From Eutypella sp. D-1 (Eukaryota > Ascomycota > Sordariomycetes > Xylariales > Diatrypaceae), in the NCBI GenBank assembly GCA_023313575.1, contig JAJTTP010000024.1, forward strand, positions 186,001-250,000: a stretch of DNA of 64,000 nt, written 5' to 3'. Below the pieces are notes generated by a model, which saw nothing but the letters and a program-made list of their open reading frames with translations, was not told where the DNA came from and ran no database searches. Numbering within the stretch: position 1 is the first letter of the stretch; each line of letters opens with the position of its first letter. Both the position numbers and the translations under genes were made by a program. Shown here in pieces: positions 11,888-23,813 of this stretch.

Positions 11888-13317
11888 TGTGTACGTTTTT
11901 TTTGGTATTTTGAACCACCGTCAATCGGATATGACTTGTGCCAACAATCTCTGAACACCATGTGTGAGGGAATTGCGGTCGGATTCTGGTGGTTATGGAC
12001 GATTTCATGGCCGCACAAGGCAACCTATAACATTGTACGTTATGCATGACTATCACGGTGTCTCCACCAGTGGGCGGATTTCACCAGTGGGCTCAAGATC
12101 TACATTTCGATTGGTCTATAGCGTAGCATTGTGATTCCAGCGGGCGCCTGCATGTCTGCATGTGCGCTCCTGGAAGAATCTTCAAGCTCATCAAATCCCG
12201 TTAAGCCGTTATGGCCAACCTACTTCCAGAGCCCGTCCCCCCATCTCAGTGGATGTTCAAAGAGGCGCAGCAATAAAGTCAACCTTGCTGTCCAGGCTGA
12301 GAGAACGTGATCCAAGCCAGTATATGGGAGGAGAACTAAGTTGACCCATGTCATGGCCAGTCAAGGCTCAGTAAGGCGAAGTTGTTCTATAGGAGGGAGT
12401 ATACATTATAGAGCTTGGGACCCCTGATTGCCGAGGTATATAAGGAGGGGAACGGCCCCCAATCCGCGGCCCGTAGCTAGTTATTCTTGTCTCCGCACCA
12501 GTCCCGATTCTCACTCTATCTACCACTGTCATCTTCTCTGCACGATAACCGAGCACTGACGGCTTAGATCATATAATAATGAATGCTGGGGATTATTGGC
12601 CTCCGTGTCACGTGTTATAGGGGCAGGGGCGCCAGCGGCGCCCTGCAGGAAATCTCTCCCTCCACCTCCCCTTCCCCCCTATCTATAGGGTACAGTAGAC
12701 TGGAATTCTCTATAGGTAAGGGGCTTCGCCCCCCAGGGATCTAGTAAAGGGCCTGAGTTCACCCTGACCCCCGCGGCCACGCTGGATCTTGAAATATTGA
12801 TTATATTAATGTAGTGGCGTAGTTAATTGATCCATTGGGGTTAGGTTGACAATATTAAGGAAAGCTCGTTTTTTGGTGTGATTTCTAAGATTTTGTACGG
12901 CCCTAATAGCAGTGCTTGATAGAAAGGCCAGGATAACGAATACAGAGCACGTCATTGAGACAGTGGGTACTTCGTTCACAGTGGCTGAGTGTGTAAATGA
13001 GTTTGGAATTTGGGGGTGCGACATATACTACCGGCGTGCTCTCTCGAACGTTCATCATGATAGGCGAGGAGATATGGAATTGTCAATCAGGTTAGGCTAT
13101 TGGGAGTCGCTTGCTAGATGGGTAAGTGTATACATATCAATCAATATCAATATCGCATCGCCATGCGATCCCATCTCCCCAGACTCCCTAATAGAGAGCC
13201 ATCTGCCCCCCATTATAATACCGGTACACATGCACACATGCACGCGCACAAGTTCCCAAGGTCCCTTTCTCACTCACTCACTAATGGCGAGCCCATCATC
13301 CATCCACACACGAACCT
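11888..13317. other. Spacer between NLR and VPS51
   Basis: The NLR promoter lies in the left part. A twice-repeated ACCAGTGGGC occurs near 12,067-12,094, and a GC-rich hairpin-prone stretch near 12,620-12,780 (GGGGCTTCGCCCC). I see no convincing gene. Part of the right end is the 3' region of VPS51. Confidence 0.5.
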
Positions 13318-14470
13318 TCAATCACCACTTCCACCTCCCCCGCCGTTCCCCTCCCCTTCGCCCTTCCCTTCAACCCCATTCCCCTTCCCCTCTCCATTCC
13401 CCTCCGCACCCCCCTCCCCATCCTTCCACCGCCCTCTCCCCCTTACCTCCGGCGCCTCCTCACCCCGCACAGCAGCGTCCCCATCAGCAATACAAGCCTC
13501 GACATCCTCGACCCCGCCCAGCCCCCGATCCCTCCACAAAACCAGCAGACGCCGCGGCATCGCCCACGCGCGCGCCGCGTCCTCGGTCTGTCCCGCTTGC
13601 GCTAGCGCCCTCACCCGCGCCGGCGCCTCGAGGACGGTTTGTGCGAGTTGTTTTGTGCGGAGGCGGGGGTTGGTGGTGGGTGGTGTGGTGGGGTTAGTGC
13701 TAGAGTTGGGGGTAGGGTTGGTGGTGGAGGGCGGAGGTGGTATGGCGGCCCGCAGGCCGTCCCGGATTGATGACGCCTGCGCGTAGATCTGTGCAATGGC
13801 TGGGTCCAGGGTTGAGGCCATGGGGTTCAGGGGGTCCATGGTAGAGCGCATCTATATGACAAGTTAGCAAATCTAAGCACTTTGTTTCTCCTCCTTGTTT
13901 TTTTTTGGGGGGGGGGGGGGGGGAACTCACCTTCCGGATGGTCTCGGTAGCGGAGATCAACTTGCTATAGTTATCGTAGACCAGAGCCTTCTTCTCGGCA
14001 TCAAGGGCGCGGGTCTCCCCCACGACGCGCGCGTACGCACGCACCAGCTCCTCCAGCCCACTGTCCGCCAGCATCCGCGCCACGTAGGCCGAGGCCGAGA
14101 AATCCGCCCCATCCAGCTCGCTCGCCGCGACCTCTGACTGCGCCTCCTGCTGCGGAGGGAAGTATGAGCCCCCCTCGTTCGCGATGCCCAGGGGGTCTGT
14201 GACTTCGACCGCCGGCAGCGGCGATGTCGGCGGTTTGGGCAAGTTGTAGTACTGTCGGAGAGCGGCGCGGTTGTTGCGCGGTCGCGCCGCCGCGCCTGGG
14301 TTGCTGGGGTTCAGTCCCGGGCTTGTGGGGGTCGGCGATCGCGGAGGCGCGGGTAGGTCGAGGCTGGGGCGCGTTGACGATGTCGGCGTCAGGTTCCCGC
14401 CCTGCCCTGAGGGTATGCGCCGTGGGGGTAGTGGCGCCCCTGGGTCCCGCGGCGATGCTATCGTGGACAT
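13318..14470 (-). CDS. vps51: Vps51-like subunit of the GARP tethering complex
   Basis: Two exons, complement(join(13318..13851,13931..14470)), 357 residues. The donor is GTGAGT, followed at once by about 17 C and 9 A on the coding strand, and the acceptor is ATATAG. A Pro/Ser-rich N-terminus (about 1-70) leads into NNRAALRQYYNLP. Next comes the conserved helical region with FSASAYVARMLADSGLEELV, then KALVYDNYSKLISATETIRK, joined across the intron to MRSTMDPL, which is the Vps51/Dor1 signature. GARP tethers endosome-derived vesicles at the trans-Golgi. The C-terminal 60 residues are Gly/Glu repeats with little complexity. It is divergent from RMI1. Confidence 0.85.
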
Positions 14471-15095
14471 CGCCCTGTCCTTCTTTGCTGGGTTAGAAAT
14501 GGAGGCGGGTGACGATTGTGCCAGAGATAGGGACGGCGAGAGTGGTGGCTTTGGAGGTTCTGCAGTGTTGAAGTGAATTTGGTGATAAAGATGGAGGATG
14601 GAGGATGACGGGTTGGGAAAGGAGGTGGATTTACTTCGCTAAGTAACTACGTGGTAGTACTGGTAGTAGTGAAGCAACCACTGTTAAGCCACTGTGGCGC
14701 GAGCTCTAAGCCCGCTAAAACGCCGCCCTAAACACTAATGTTTCAGGGTATTCCAAGGGTTTGGGCTACCCTACCTAAGGGCGCCAAGAGCACCGATAAC
14801 AGAATTGGCATGCTTAAGGAACTAATCCCCGGGGCCGTCCATCACCAAATGCTTACCTGGCAGTTGCCTGGATATGTACTTAAGTACTTAATAGGAGAGA
14901 TAATTGAAAGGAATGTCTAGCTCACAGACTTACAACTTCCTCCTAACCGTACAACTTTACCTAACTCACCTACTCTACCCTATCTTCAGTGGCATGTAGA
15001 CAAGCATTGAAATCCGAATCACTCCACCGTCGAGGCGGTCTGAGACGGAACAACTCTCCGACTCCCCAACGCGTGGAAGTCCCATCACCGCCTCT
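14471..15095. promoter_or_regulatory. Divergent promoter region of VPS51 and RMI1
   Basis: 625 bp between the two start codons. The GC content falls sharply compared with both flanking genes. No recognised operator or TATA box stands out; a 60-codon chance frame lies at 14738-14920. Confidence 0.5.
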
Positions 15096-15881
15096 ATGGA
15101 CCTCAAGGACCAAATCCGGGCCGGCCTACAAAGCCAGGGATTCCCCATCATACCAACGGGTGACTGGATCCAAACGGCGCTACTAAACCGGACCCCGGTA
15201 CCCCCACTACCGGCTCTGATCGCCTCGGCACGGGCGCGCCTATTAGCCGCCGACCTGACCAACCCGCAGGTCCAGGACATCTCGACCGCGGCGGCGCTCC
15301 CCGCGAATCTCGGGTCCTCCGTCCAGGTCCCTGAGACCCGCCTGCCCCGCAGCATCGTCGTCCAGGTCCTCGACGTTGAGAACCTCTCCCGCAGTAAGTG
15401 GGAGCAGGTCGAGGAGCTCGAGGCCGTCGCCCGCGGCGAGCAGACCCGTGGCCGCGAGATCATTCGCGTGCCTACCGCCACCGCGGACGACGAGGACGCC
15501 GGCGTCGTGGACGGCACCGCTAACTCCGCCGTCTCCGCGCAACTGGCGGGCAGGAATCGGACCGGTCCTGGGGCGGGAGGAGGTGCTGCTGCGGCGGCAG
15601 CAGCGGCGTCGCGCAATTCTACCCATCGCCTGGTGCTGCAGGATTGTCGGGGCCAGAAGGTCTACGGGCTGGAGCTGCGCCGCATCGAAAGGATCGCCCT
15701 CGGAACCCTGAATATTGGCGAGAAGATCTTGCTGCGCGAGGGCGCCGTCGTCGCGCGTGGCGTTGTCATGCTCGATCCCGCCTCTTGCACTGTGCTTGGC
15801 GGCAAGGTCGATGCTTGGCAGAAGGCCTGGAATGAGGGTCGTCTTGCCCGGCTGAAAGAGGCGGTCGGTATTGATCGGTGA
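15096..15881 (+). CDS. rmi1: RecQ-mediated genome instability protein Rmi1
   Basis: Single exon, 261 residues. The N-terminus (about 1-75) reads LKDQIRAGLQSQGFPIIPTG and then WIQTALLN, the helical DUF1767 part of Rmi1. The next part is an OB-fold with LPRSIVVQVLDVENLS at about 85-100 and HRLVLQDCRGQKVYGLELRR at about 175-195, interrupted by a poly-Ala/Gly loop (about 155-170). It ends with KILLREGAVVARGVVML and VLGGKVDAWQKAW. In yeast and animals Rmi1 supports the Sgs1/BLM-Top3 dissolvasome that resolves double Holliday junctions. The ATG at 15096 begins the conserved block. Length suits fungal Rmi1, which lacks the long animal C-terminus. Confidence 0.85.
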   Translation: MDLKDQIRAGLQSQGFPIIPTGDWIQTALLNRTPVPPLPALIASARARLLAADLTNPQVQDISTAAALPANLGSSVQVPETRLPRSIVVQVLDVENLSRSKWEQVEELEAVARGEQTRGREIIRVPTATADDEDAGVVDGTANSAVSAQLAGRNRTGPGAGGGAAAAAAAASRNSTHRLVLQDCRGQKVYGLELRRIERIALGTLNIGEKILLREGAVVARGVVMLDPASCTVLGGKVDAWQKAWNEGRLARLKEAVGIDR

Positions 15882-17865
15882 TATCGGCTAGGATATACGT
15901 GGTTATAGGGGAGGTGCGTCGGTGGCTGTGGTGTGGCTACTGCATTGGGCCTTCTTTCTTGTATCCCGGCATCTCATTATTCTGGAAACGACTCCGAGGA
16001 TCTTTCAAAGATTCGGACCCAATGATACAGTATCTCTTACCCGGCGTGATCGGACTCCCCAGCCAGCACTAGAGATCCCTCATTCATGCTAGCTTTATGG
16101 CATTGCCGAAGTTATACCCACCAAATGGTACCTTCATGTAAAAGGTGTCGGCGATGATATGTTAATAACAAATGGTTCCCTATAACCGCAACGTCGATGC
16201 CAACATATACACACGTGTGGCGCCACGAATCACAGCTCCTGAGGGCTGCTGTGGCCCCTCCTGACACCACGGAGCCTATTCAATTGCAACGGGCATGCTC
16301 AAACGAAGCGAACCAAACCACGCAGGTGATACCGCTCCTGATCTCCTTTAGAACAACTTTCCGTGTTCATAGTTAGGAAGCAATTGCTCCGATGACGGCG
16401 ATAAGCAACTTGTACATATACCCCCCCGTCCCCCACCCCTTTAATGATACTCATTCAGACATCAAATGATGACATGGTTTGAAATGAGGGATGTCTGCAG
16501 GGGTGCACCGATTTAATCCAGTTCAATTAACTACAGCTGCGAAAAACGCCCTTTCTACCACGCCCCGCCCACCTTCCCCCCAAAAGCAAAACAAAAAGTG
16601 GCAGGAATGAAATTACACCAAGAAAAAAAGCACCGCCACCCCCTTAACAGGCGGTAATGACCCAGTATTTATTTAATCGGAATTCTTACTACCGCCGGCA
16701 ACTAGACATGCGCGCCCATTACTCGGTATCGGTAATACAATCATATTGGTAGGGGGGCGGGGAAAAGACCCTCATATTAAGCTTTGCACCACTGGCGTCA
16801 TCGTGACTTTACCGTGATGCGGGAAAAGAATACTTCCGGGAGCCCGATTAATTGTCTGGGTAGATGTAACATCTGGGGTGTGACTTGCGTCTTACGCGGA
16901 TATGGCATCACTTATTATTAAGTACAGTGCATCACGGCCGCAGCTTCATCCGGTTTGGCGTAACAATAAAATGTCGCGTGAAAAGGAAAAAAAAAAAAGA
17001 AAAGAAAAGAAGATGGTACCAGATGATGACCTACTGAACCCCGGGCAATGGAAATAGTTACAATTACCTCCTCGCTGGAATACTCGTCTGGGACTACCAA
17101 GTAAACCCAAGATAAAATGCCAGGGTTCTCTACAGTTAGAATCGCTCGCGAAGGCGGAATGGAAACATTCCCGCATATACAATAGTCGCTGGAATACATA
17201 GTAGGCCCAACCTACTTTAAGAACTCTCCGTCCAGTGCTCTTCTCCCCTATCTTGATTGAAGAGCTCTATGTCATGACCCCTGAACATCGCGGTCTGGAC
17301 CGGTATAGCTGTTGCGCAAAAACGCCGCTGCGGAGGACCGCACTATGTCATGCGATGACGAGAAGCCCGTAGCAATGACGTTAGCATATAGTATAGATAT
17401 AGATCACCCAGGCTACGGGCGGGTTAAGTGCTGCCATGTGAACTCTAAAGGAGACCGTCGTAGGACGGGTCTGACTCTGCCCCTCTTGGAACAACTGCAC
17501 ATGCTGAGAAATGAGTCCGCATGGGGAACAAGCTATTTCACCGATGGAGGAGAGTTTCTGGCTGGTGTCTTGGGAGACGAGTCGCTTATATCACTACTTT
17601 GTAAGGGTAAGGGTTGATGGGCGCAGGTTTAGTGAGCCTCACCAGCTTTTTCGAAGTCATGTCGAGGGACCTGACACGGGACATACCACCTCGCTTTTCC
17701 AATTCTCTCGACTTCCCTAAACCAAACCTCATATATTCATCGCTTTGCATGGCTCTGGTTTAGTAACAAAGTCGTACACACGAAGCTCACACATTCCCTT
17801 GGATACCGCCTCCCACCTTCTCACGTGCTGAACAACACCGCCATCGCTATCGCTATTCTCGAAGG
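15882..17865. other. Spacer with no supported gene
   Basis: About 2 kb of mixed composition containing an A-rich purine run (about 16,985-17,010) and scattered chance frames up to 101 codons (17312-17617) without recognisable domains. The last few hundred bases are the chitinase promoter. Confidence 0.5.
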
Positions 17866-19413
17866 ATGCGGACATACACGTTCTGGTCGCTGGTGCTGTC
17901 CTTGCTGTTCGGCGGCCTGTTCCATGACACGGCGGAGGCTAGAAGGAACAAGCCGATGCCCCCGGACCCCGAACACAAGAACGCGCTTTATTATTCTAAT
18001 TGGTAAGTATCGACTTAGCTGCCACGAGAGCATTGAGAGTGGACGGGGGTTGGTTGCATGAGAGAGTGTCGACGCCAGTGTTAACACAGGGCGAGGGAAT
18101 ACAGGAACACGGCGTACCCGCCCTGGTCGCTGCCAATAGCGGACCTGTCGCACATCTACTACGCGTTCGCGAAGATAGCAGAGAACGGGACGGTAGTACC
18201 GGGGAACCCGTCAATCGACGTGGGGCAGCCGTGGCCGGGGGCGCGGTTAGCGGACCAGGAGGAGAGCGGGACGAATGCGTTCGGCAGCGTGCGGGAGATG
18301 TTCATCATGAAGAACCGGCAGCGCCGGCTCAAAGTGATGCTGTCGATCGGGGGAGGAAGCGCGGCGGCCTCGTTCGGCCCCGCCTCCGCGACCGATGAGA
18401 GGCGCCGCCTCTTCGCCTCCTCCGCCGTCAAGCTCGTCACCAACTGGGGCTTCGACGGCATCGACATCGACTGGGAGTGGCCCGCCAACACCACCCAGTT
18501 CGCGAATTATGTGGAGCTCCTCAAGGCCACCCGTGCCGCCTTCGACCAGTACATCCAGGAGAACGGGCTGGACTACAGGTTTAAGCTAGGCACTGCGGCG
18601 TCGGCGGACCCCAAGGTGTATGAGAAGATGGATGTGGCGGCCGTGAATGACCACGTGGATGTCTGGTGGGTACCTATTTTTCCCTTGTTGTGCTCAACTC
18701 CGGATGCGACGTGTGCTTTTTCGCTAGTCGCGCAAAGCCTGGCTGACTGAAATGGATGTACCCTTCGCTTTACCTACAGGAATATCCTGGCTTACGATTA
18801 CGCTGGCAACACCAGTGCCAAGGCCACGCACCAGGCGAACCTCCAACCGGAAGGAAACGTCACGAACATGGCGACGGACACGGCGTTAAAATACTACACA
18901 GATAACGGGGTTAACCCGAAGAAGATCCTGCTGGGGGTGCCGCTGTACGGGCGTTCGTTCCAGGACACGGCGGGACTGGGGGAGCCCTACTCAGGGGTAG
19001 GACCGGGAGGGCCGCGGCCGCTAGGCGTCAAGCAGCGACCGGGTGTGTGGTACTTTAACCAGCTGCCGCGGGAAGGGGCCAAGGAGCACTGGGACGGGGT
19101 GGCGCGGGCGTCGTACAGCTATGACAACGTGACGCGGGAATTCATCACGTACGATAACGTGGCGAGCTCGATCAACAAGGCGCACTACGTGATCGCGCGG
19201 GGCCTCGGGGGCGCGTTCTTTTGGGAGGCCCGTGGTGACCGCGTCGGCGCCGAGAGTCTTGTCTCCATGATGCGCACCACCATGACTCACCTCGAGCGCG
19301 ATAAGAACAACCTCGACTACCCGACCAGCGAGTACGACAACATCCGCAACGGCATGCCGTGGCTGATCATCCACAAGGTCACAGATAGGAAGGAAAAGAA
19401 ACACTCTAAATGA
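17866..19413 (+). CDS. Secreted glycoside hydrolase family 18 chitinase
   Basis: Three exons, join(17866..18002,18105..18665,18780..19413), 443 residues. A signal peptide covers about residues 1-25 (hydrophobic core WSLVLSLLFGGLF). The mature part begins with a YYSNW strand typical of GH18, then IYYAFAKI, the LSIGGG motif, and the catalytic DGIDIDWEWP with the acid Glu at residue 170. NILAYDYAG is the family's substrate-pocket strand, with Leu-Ala where many members have Met. PLYGRSF and GLGGAFFWEARGD follow near the C-terminus. It cleaves beta-1,4 GlcNAc chains. Size and single-domain build resemble fungal subgroup A (class V) enzymes; no chitin-binding module is present. The protein ends in a Lys-rich tail. 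Introns split the Trp codons at both joins, with GTAAGT and GTGGGT donors. Confidence 0.92.
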
Positions 19414-20056
19414 TCATAAGGAGAGAAGGAGCGGGTGAGGGGCGGAGAGTGGATGAGAGAAGAGTCCGATCAGAAGAAGGCAGAGCTGATCGAGAAAACG
19501 CGGGCGGCGACGATGAAATCGACGATGAGATGAAGGAAATGTCAGGCCAGGGTAATGTCACACTGGTTCTGCGCAGAGTCTAAAAGAGACCGTATATAGG
19601 TAAATATGTATTTATCACCGATAGAATAAAGCAGGTGATGCATCAATACAGTTATGTAACTACGAGATGCTTTACGTAGTCCATCGAATAGCATAGGCAC
19701 TATGCATATGACATCATAGATATTTTAACGTAAGAAAGTTTCAACCTTTGAGCTTACTGCCACAGGTTCAACTTTAGGCAGCCGCATTCGTCAAACAACC
19801 TGATGATACACCGGACTTGACTGGATAAGCTGATATGCTAGTTACTTCCAGAACCGTCAACTTCTACCTAGACTTCCAAACTCATACATAAATAATCCAT
19901 TAGCACTGCCACATACTCTAATCCTTTACCTATACAACCTCCCCCATACAGAATTCTGCCACTACACAGTTTATACAAAGCTTATTTACGAACAGTATTC
20001 AGCACTTATACATCTAACACATCACTGTTTATAACACGGAATCGAAAAACTTGAAA
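19414..20056. other. Spacer and promoter of the small membrane protein
   Basis: AT-rich sequence with pyrimidine-rich stretches close to the downstream start (19,900-20,040), as often seen in fungal promoters. Nothing else recognised. Confidence 0.5.
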
Positions 20057-20500
20057 ATGATTGCGGCTGCCTTCTCCTTCTTGCTGCAGCTTTGCATGGC
20101 TGCGTTCGTCGCTGCAGCCCCCATCGCCGCTGATGAAACGATGACTACCGCAGGCGTGACTCCGTGGCAGTACGGCACCGGCGGAGGCATTATCGGGCTC
20201 ATCATCCTAATTCTCGATATCATTGTCTGGAGTGAGTTTGACCCCCATGTCCCCTTCCCCTTGCGTTCACATCCCCACCCTCCTCATTCCGCTCGTCGCA
20301 CGCACGTGATCTACTCTGCGAACTGACTCGAAACACGTACTAACAACTTGCGCGCAGTCGAGGTCCTCAAGTCCAACCGTCCCCCGATGGAAAAGCTCAT
20401 CTGGTGCCTTGTCGTCTTCCTGTTCCCCATCGTCGGCATGATCATCTACTTCATCTTCTCCAACCGGAAGGCCCATAATACCTACGAGCCCCTGCCGTAG
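20057..20500 (+). CDS. Small membrane protein with a PLDc_N-type two-helix domain
   Basis: Two exons, join(20057..20231,20358..20500), 105 residues. A cleavable-looking signal sequence (MIAAAFSFLLQLCMAAFVAAAP, about 1-22, written as seen) is followed by a short loop, helix 1 GGGIIGLIILILDIIVW (about 42-58), the linker IEVLKSNRPPMEKLIW, helix 2 (CLVVFLFPIVGMIIYFIF) and a short cytosolic tail ending YEPLP. The helix-linker-helix pattern with Pro-Pro and PIVG-IYF matches the PLDc_N family. That family is named for phospholipase D N-termini but is mostly found in small stand-alone membrane proteins of unknown role. The intron has GTGAGT and CGCAG sites. An in-frame TTG two codons upstream is unlikely to be used. 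Confidence 0.75.
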
Positions 20501-21524
20501 ACGTCTCGGGGAATACGGGAACGAGACGTCCGGTGCGGGAATGATTCTGGTGTCGGCATCCCCGTCTGGGTTTGCGAGGAGTTTTGGCCAAGGTGGAAGG
20601 GATTGTGCGATCATTGGAAGGCGCTTGGAGGGGAAGGGAACTTATGATGTGTCTTGATCCTCATATTTCTTGGTAGGACCCTCGTTTACGCCGGGTGTTG
20701 TGGCGTTTGTCGGTCTTTTCTGTACTGCGTATAGCTCGTAACTGAGTGATGCCATGGACCCAATCTGCTCTCAGTAATCCTCTGCTCTTGTCTAGTGAAA
20801 TTCCTACATCTCAAGATTCCATAGAATTCTTGATGTATCGTCAATTGCTTATAGTTAGGATTCGTCGCAGTTCAATATAGGTGGGAGATGTCGTGGTGCA
20901 TACAGCCCTGGAGCCCAGGCAATGAAGCGTCAAATTTAAGTTGAAGTGCCCCACCAGGTTCAACCAACCCCCTACTCCAATTGTCCCACTTTACCTAAGG
21001 AGCAATAGAGAGCTTCATGCTTTCATCACTCAATATTATTATGGCATTCTTGTTCTCTGCGGCGTAAGATGTTATTGGAGAGATCCAATCTGCAGGATTC
21101 GCGTCCAGTGATCTCGGCATGCGCTGTGCCGCCTATGGCTTACATGAATTAGGCAGTAGCCAAGTGAAAGATCCCTAGGTGAGAGATGCCAGAACTTGGC
21201 CTCCTATGCAGTTGGTTCACAACTTTCGGGTATAGGTACCGTTAACTCCGTAATCTTAGGGAGTCTTGGATGCCAGACGGCGGGGTTCGGATTTGGAAAG
21301 ATTTATAGGAAAGCTTCGGAGCGATGCTCTGCCGGTCCACGTTATATATAAGAACGATATATAGTATCGAAGTCGCCTGGACAACCTTTACACCTCACAA
21401 TTATAACCCCTTTCCCGTTACTATTCCCCTGCGTGTCAATATTTTTCCTGACCAAAGCTCGAACAGCTCTCCATACCTTCATTCACAACCGCCTATCTTC
21501 GATCCTACTTCACTCCCTTTGAAA
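20501..21524. other. Spacer and SDR promoter
   Basis: Mostly featureless. A TATA-like stretch (ttatatataag) lies near 21,340-21,352, about 175 bp before the SDR start. The SDR frame is open upstream to 21324, but the family start is at 21525. Confidence 0.5.
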
Positions 21525-22630
21525 ATGGGCGTCTCCGTTCTTGGATCCATGTATAGGCAGTTCATATTCAAGCCTAAGCCACTACCGGAGAGTGTCAGCT
21601 TGGGTGGTAAAACGGCTCTAGTGACTGGTGCTAATGGCGGTCTTGGCCTGGAGGCGTGCAAAGAGCTCTGTGAGCACGGGCTGGCGCGTCTCATCATTGC
21701 AGTTCGGGACGTAACCAAAGGCGAGACGGCGAAGAAGGAAATCGTTTCCCAAAATGCTGATATCCAGGTGGAGGTCTGGAACGTCGACCAGGAGTCCTTC
21801 GAGAGTATCAAGGAATTCGCCGACCGCGTCGCTCAACTCGATAGGTTGGATATCGCAATTCTTAACGCTGGAGTCAAAATGACCACCTTCACTAAGTCTA
21901 GTACGAGACACGAACGGAATCTACAGGTACGTTTCTCGTCCAAGACACGATCGCAGAAGCTTGGCTCAGCTCCTTGTACACAGGTGAATCACCTGGGGAC
22001 AGCACTCCTGTCTCTCCTCCTTATTGAGCCCCTGCAAAGAACGGGTACAAAAACGTCTCCGGCACGCCTAACCATCGTCAGCTCGGAAACCCACTTCTAT
22101 AGCAATTTCGAGGAGATTAACGCTCCAAACACGTTGGCGCATATGGATGACGAGGAAAGTTTCGGCAGTGGCATGGATCGTTATAATACGACTAAATTAC
22201 TGAACGTGCTCTGGACCCGGGAGCTGAGCGCGAGAGTCGGCGGAAACATAATCGTCGATACCGTCAATCCCGGCTTTTGCCAGAGTAGCCTGCACCGACA
22301 CGATAGCAGTCATGCGTTGTTCGTGAATCTGCTCGGTTGGACCAGTACTCAAGGTGGTCATTGCCTGACCGATGCTGCAATACAACATGGGAGAGATGGC
22401 CACGGCGCCTACCTGAGCGAGCAGACGATAAAAAGGTGCGATTCAGCCCCGAATTAAATCTTGCTACTCACTTAAACAGAACTGACAAAAGCCACTCCAT
22501 CAGCCCTTCTCCGTTTGTGCTATCGGAGCGAGGGAAGAGTGCCCAGACTAAGATCTGGAATGAAACCATCCAGCTTTTTCAGGAAGAAGCTCATGGCATA
22601 TCCCTACCAGCGGACCTCATAGCCCTGTGA
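21525..22630 (+). CDS. Short-chain dehydrogenase/reductase
   Basis: Three exons, join(21525..21926,21984..22435,22480..22630), 334 residues. The nucleotide-binding TGANGGLG is at 34-41, NAG at 114-116, a strand-end Ser pair (IVSS) at 167-168, and the catalytic YNTTK at 201-205. This gives a complete Ser-Tyr-Lys set, and an Arg shortly after the Rossmann motif (AVRD) suggests NADP(H). The layout follows the fungal retinol-dehydrogenase/WW-oxidoreductase-like group. The first intron is in frame and stop-free, so it could be missed by annotation; removing it restores the contiguous LQVNHLGTALL motif. The second intron has a weak GTGCGA donor but restores the usual C-terminal helix (KIWNETIQLFQEE). 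Substrate unknown. Confidence 0.85.
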
Positions 22631-23297
22631 TTTCCTGCACCCGACTTATCTTTGGGGATTACCCCGATACTTAGGGCCAAAGAACTTGCGGTGCACTGGT
22701 TCGCACGAGGGTGATGATAGATACCGCATAATGTCATGTGATCGCCGTCATTGTATAAACAATTGAATGCGCTATCATGCCCAGACGACAGCAATAATAG
22801 ATACATAGGGGGATTGTTGTTTTAGCATAGAGTGGAGAGATTGCTAGGTACAGTGGAGGGATGCTCTTATCGTAGCTCAGTGTTTAAGAGGTGACTACAA
22901 GTTATAAGCTAGAGTATGGCTAATGATTGCTATGGTTGGTAAATTTCAGAGCTCTACGCTATGGCGATGCTGCTTTCCTAATCACGACATTGCCAGATAC
23001 GTTGAAACCGGGACTAATGCTATATAAAGTAAAAAGATCTACTATTCGAATCGTTACTAGATGGATAGACAAAATGTCAAGCGAGAGTATGAGGCTGAAG
23101 TTAAGCGGCGGAGATCGACAAGAGTGTAGCTGCAAAGAAACAGGAATAAGGCATTGCAGTATAGGGCTGAATGATAGCACGAAATGTACGTTAGATGAGG
23201 CGAAGCGTTGCCTATAACTAGCGGAGGGCCCCCATTTGATATCCATTAGGCCAAATGATTCTATCGCCTAGGCGTCCGCGCAGGGCGGCCTTCAGGC
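22631..23297. other. Spacer
   Basis: AT-rich. A 96-codon plus frame at 22927-23217 shows no domain I recognise. A GTAGCTCAGT word near 22,872 is not part of a tRNA. Confidence 0.4.
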
Positions 23298-23512
23298 TAA
23301 GGCTAGGGAATACCCACCCATCGATTTTTACCCACCGACCCAAGGGTACCCGGGGGTAATTCCTTTACCCACCGGGTACCTAGTTTAACCATTAGAATTT
23401 TACCCAATGGGTACCCATGGGTAAAATCTTTAGGTGATGGGTACCCGCTAGCTACCCATTAAAAACGCCGGGTAATGATGGGTTACCCACGGGTACCCGT
23501 TCCCTAGGCTTA
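23298..23512. mobile_element. MITE-like element built of GGGTACCC words (about 215 bp)
   Basis: The ends form an inverted repeat: TAAGGCTAGGGAA at the left and the reverse complement of TAAGCCTAGGGAA at the right (12 of 13 match). The interior is packed with TACCC/GGGTA words in both orientations, including several perfect GGGTACCC palindromes. Clustered short subterminal repeats are typical of hAT-type DNA transposons, so a non-autonomous hAT-like element is a fair guess, but no 8 bp target duplication is clear. Confidence 0.5.
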
Positions 23513-23813
23513 TGAACTTCAGGCTTCAGCAACCATGATCCAGTCGATATCTGAGACTATCACAGAGCGATGGAGACGGTTCCGAGGTCAGTTTAATCAT
23601 AGGATGCGAGGACCCGTTAAGTTCTGGCCCAGTTGAGAGCCTATCAAGACTGAAGTCATACTTCACAGCACCACTCGCAAAAAGAGACCAGGTGGGCCAT
23701 CTTAGCCCTCAAGCCCTATGACTACTTCGTAGACTACTACTAAAAGATCCGCTTTCAGCCCCCAGCCTCAGCTCCCAGGGTACTATGGTGTTAGGGGTTA
23801 GTCTTAACACACT
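23513..23813. other. Spacer between two small elements
   Basis: No gene. A few stretches look like eroded coding sequence with stops, but none is recognisable. Confidence 0.35.

Noticed and set aside
12912..13786. Plus-strand frames of 261 and 222 codons
   Set aside because: They are antisense to VPS51 exon 2 and consist of Pro/His/Ser runs mirroring its Gly/Glu-rich tail.
14975..15626. Minus-strand frames over 200 codons opposite RMI1
   Set aside because: Shadow frames of the GC-rich RMI1 coding sequence; no domain.
22866..22930. GTAGCTCAGT resembling a tRNA A box
   Set aside because: No B box (GGTTCGAATCC) follows at the right distance and no cloverleaf forms.
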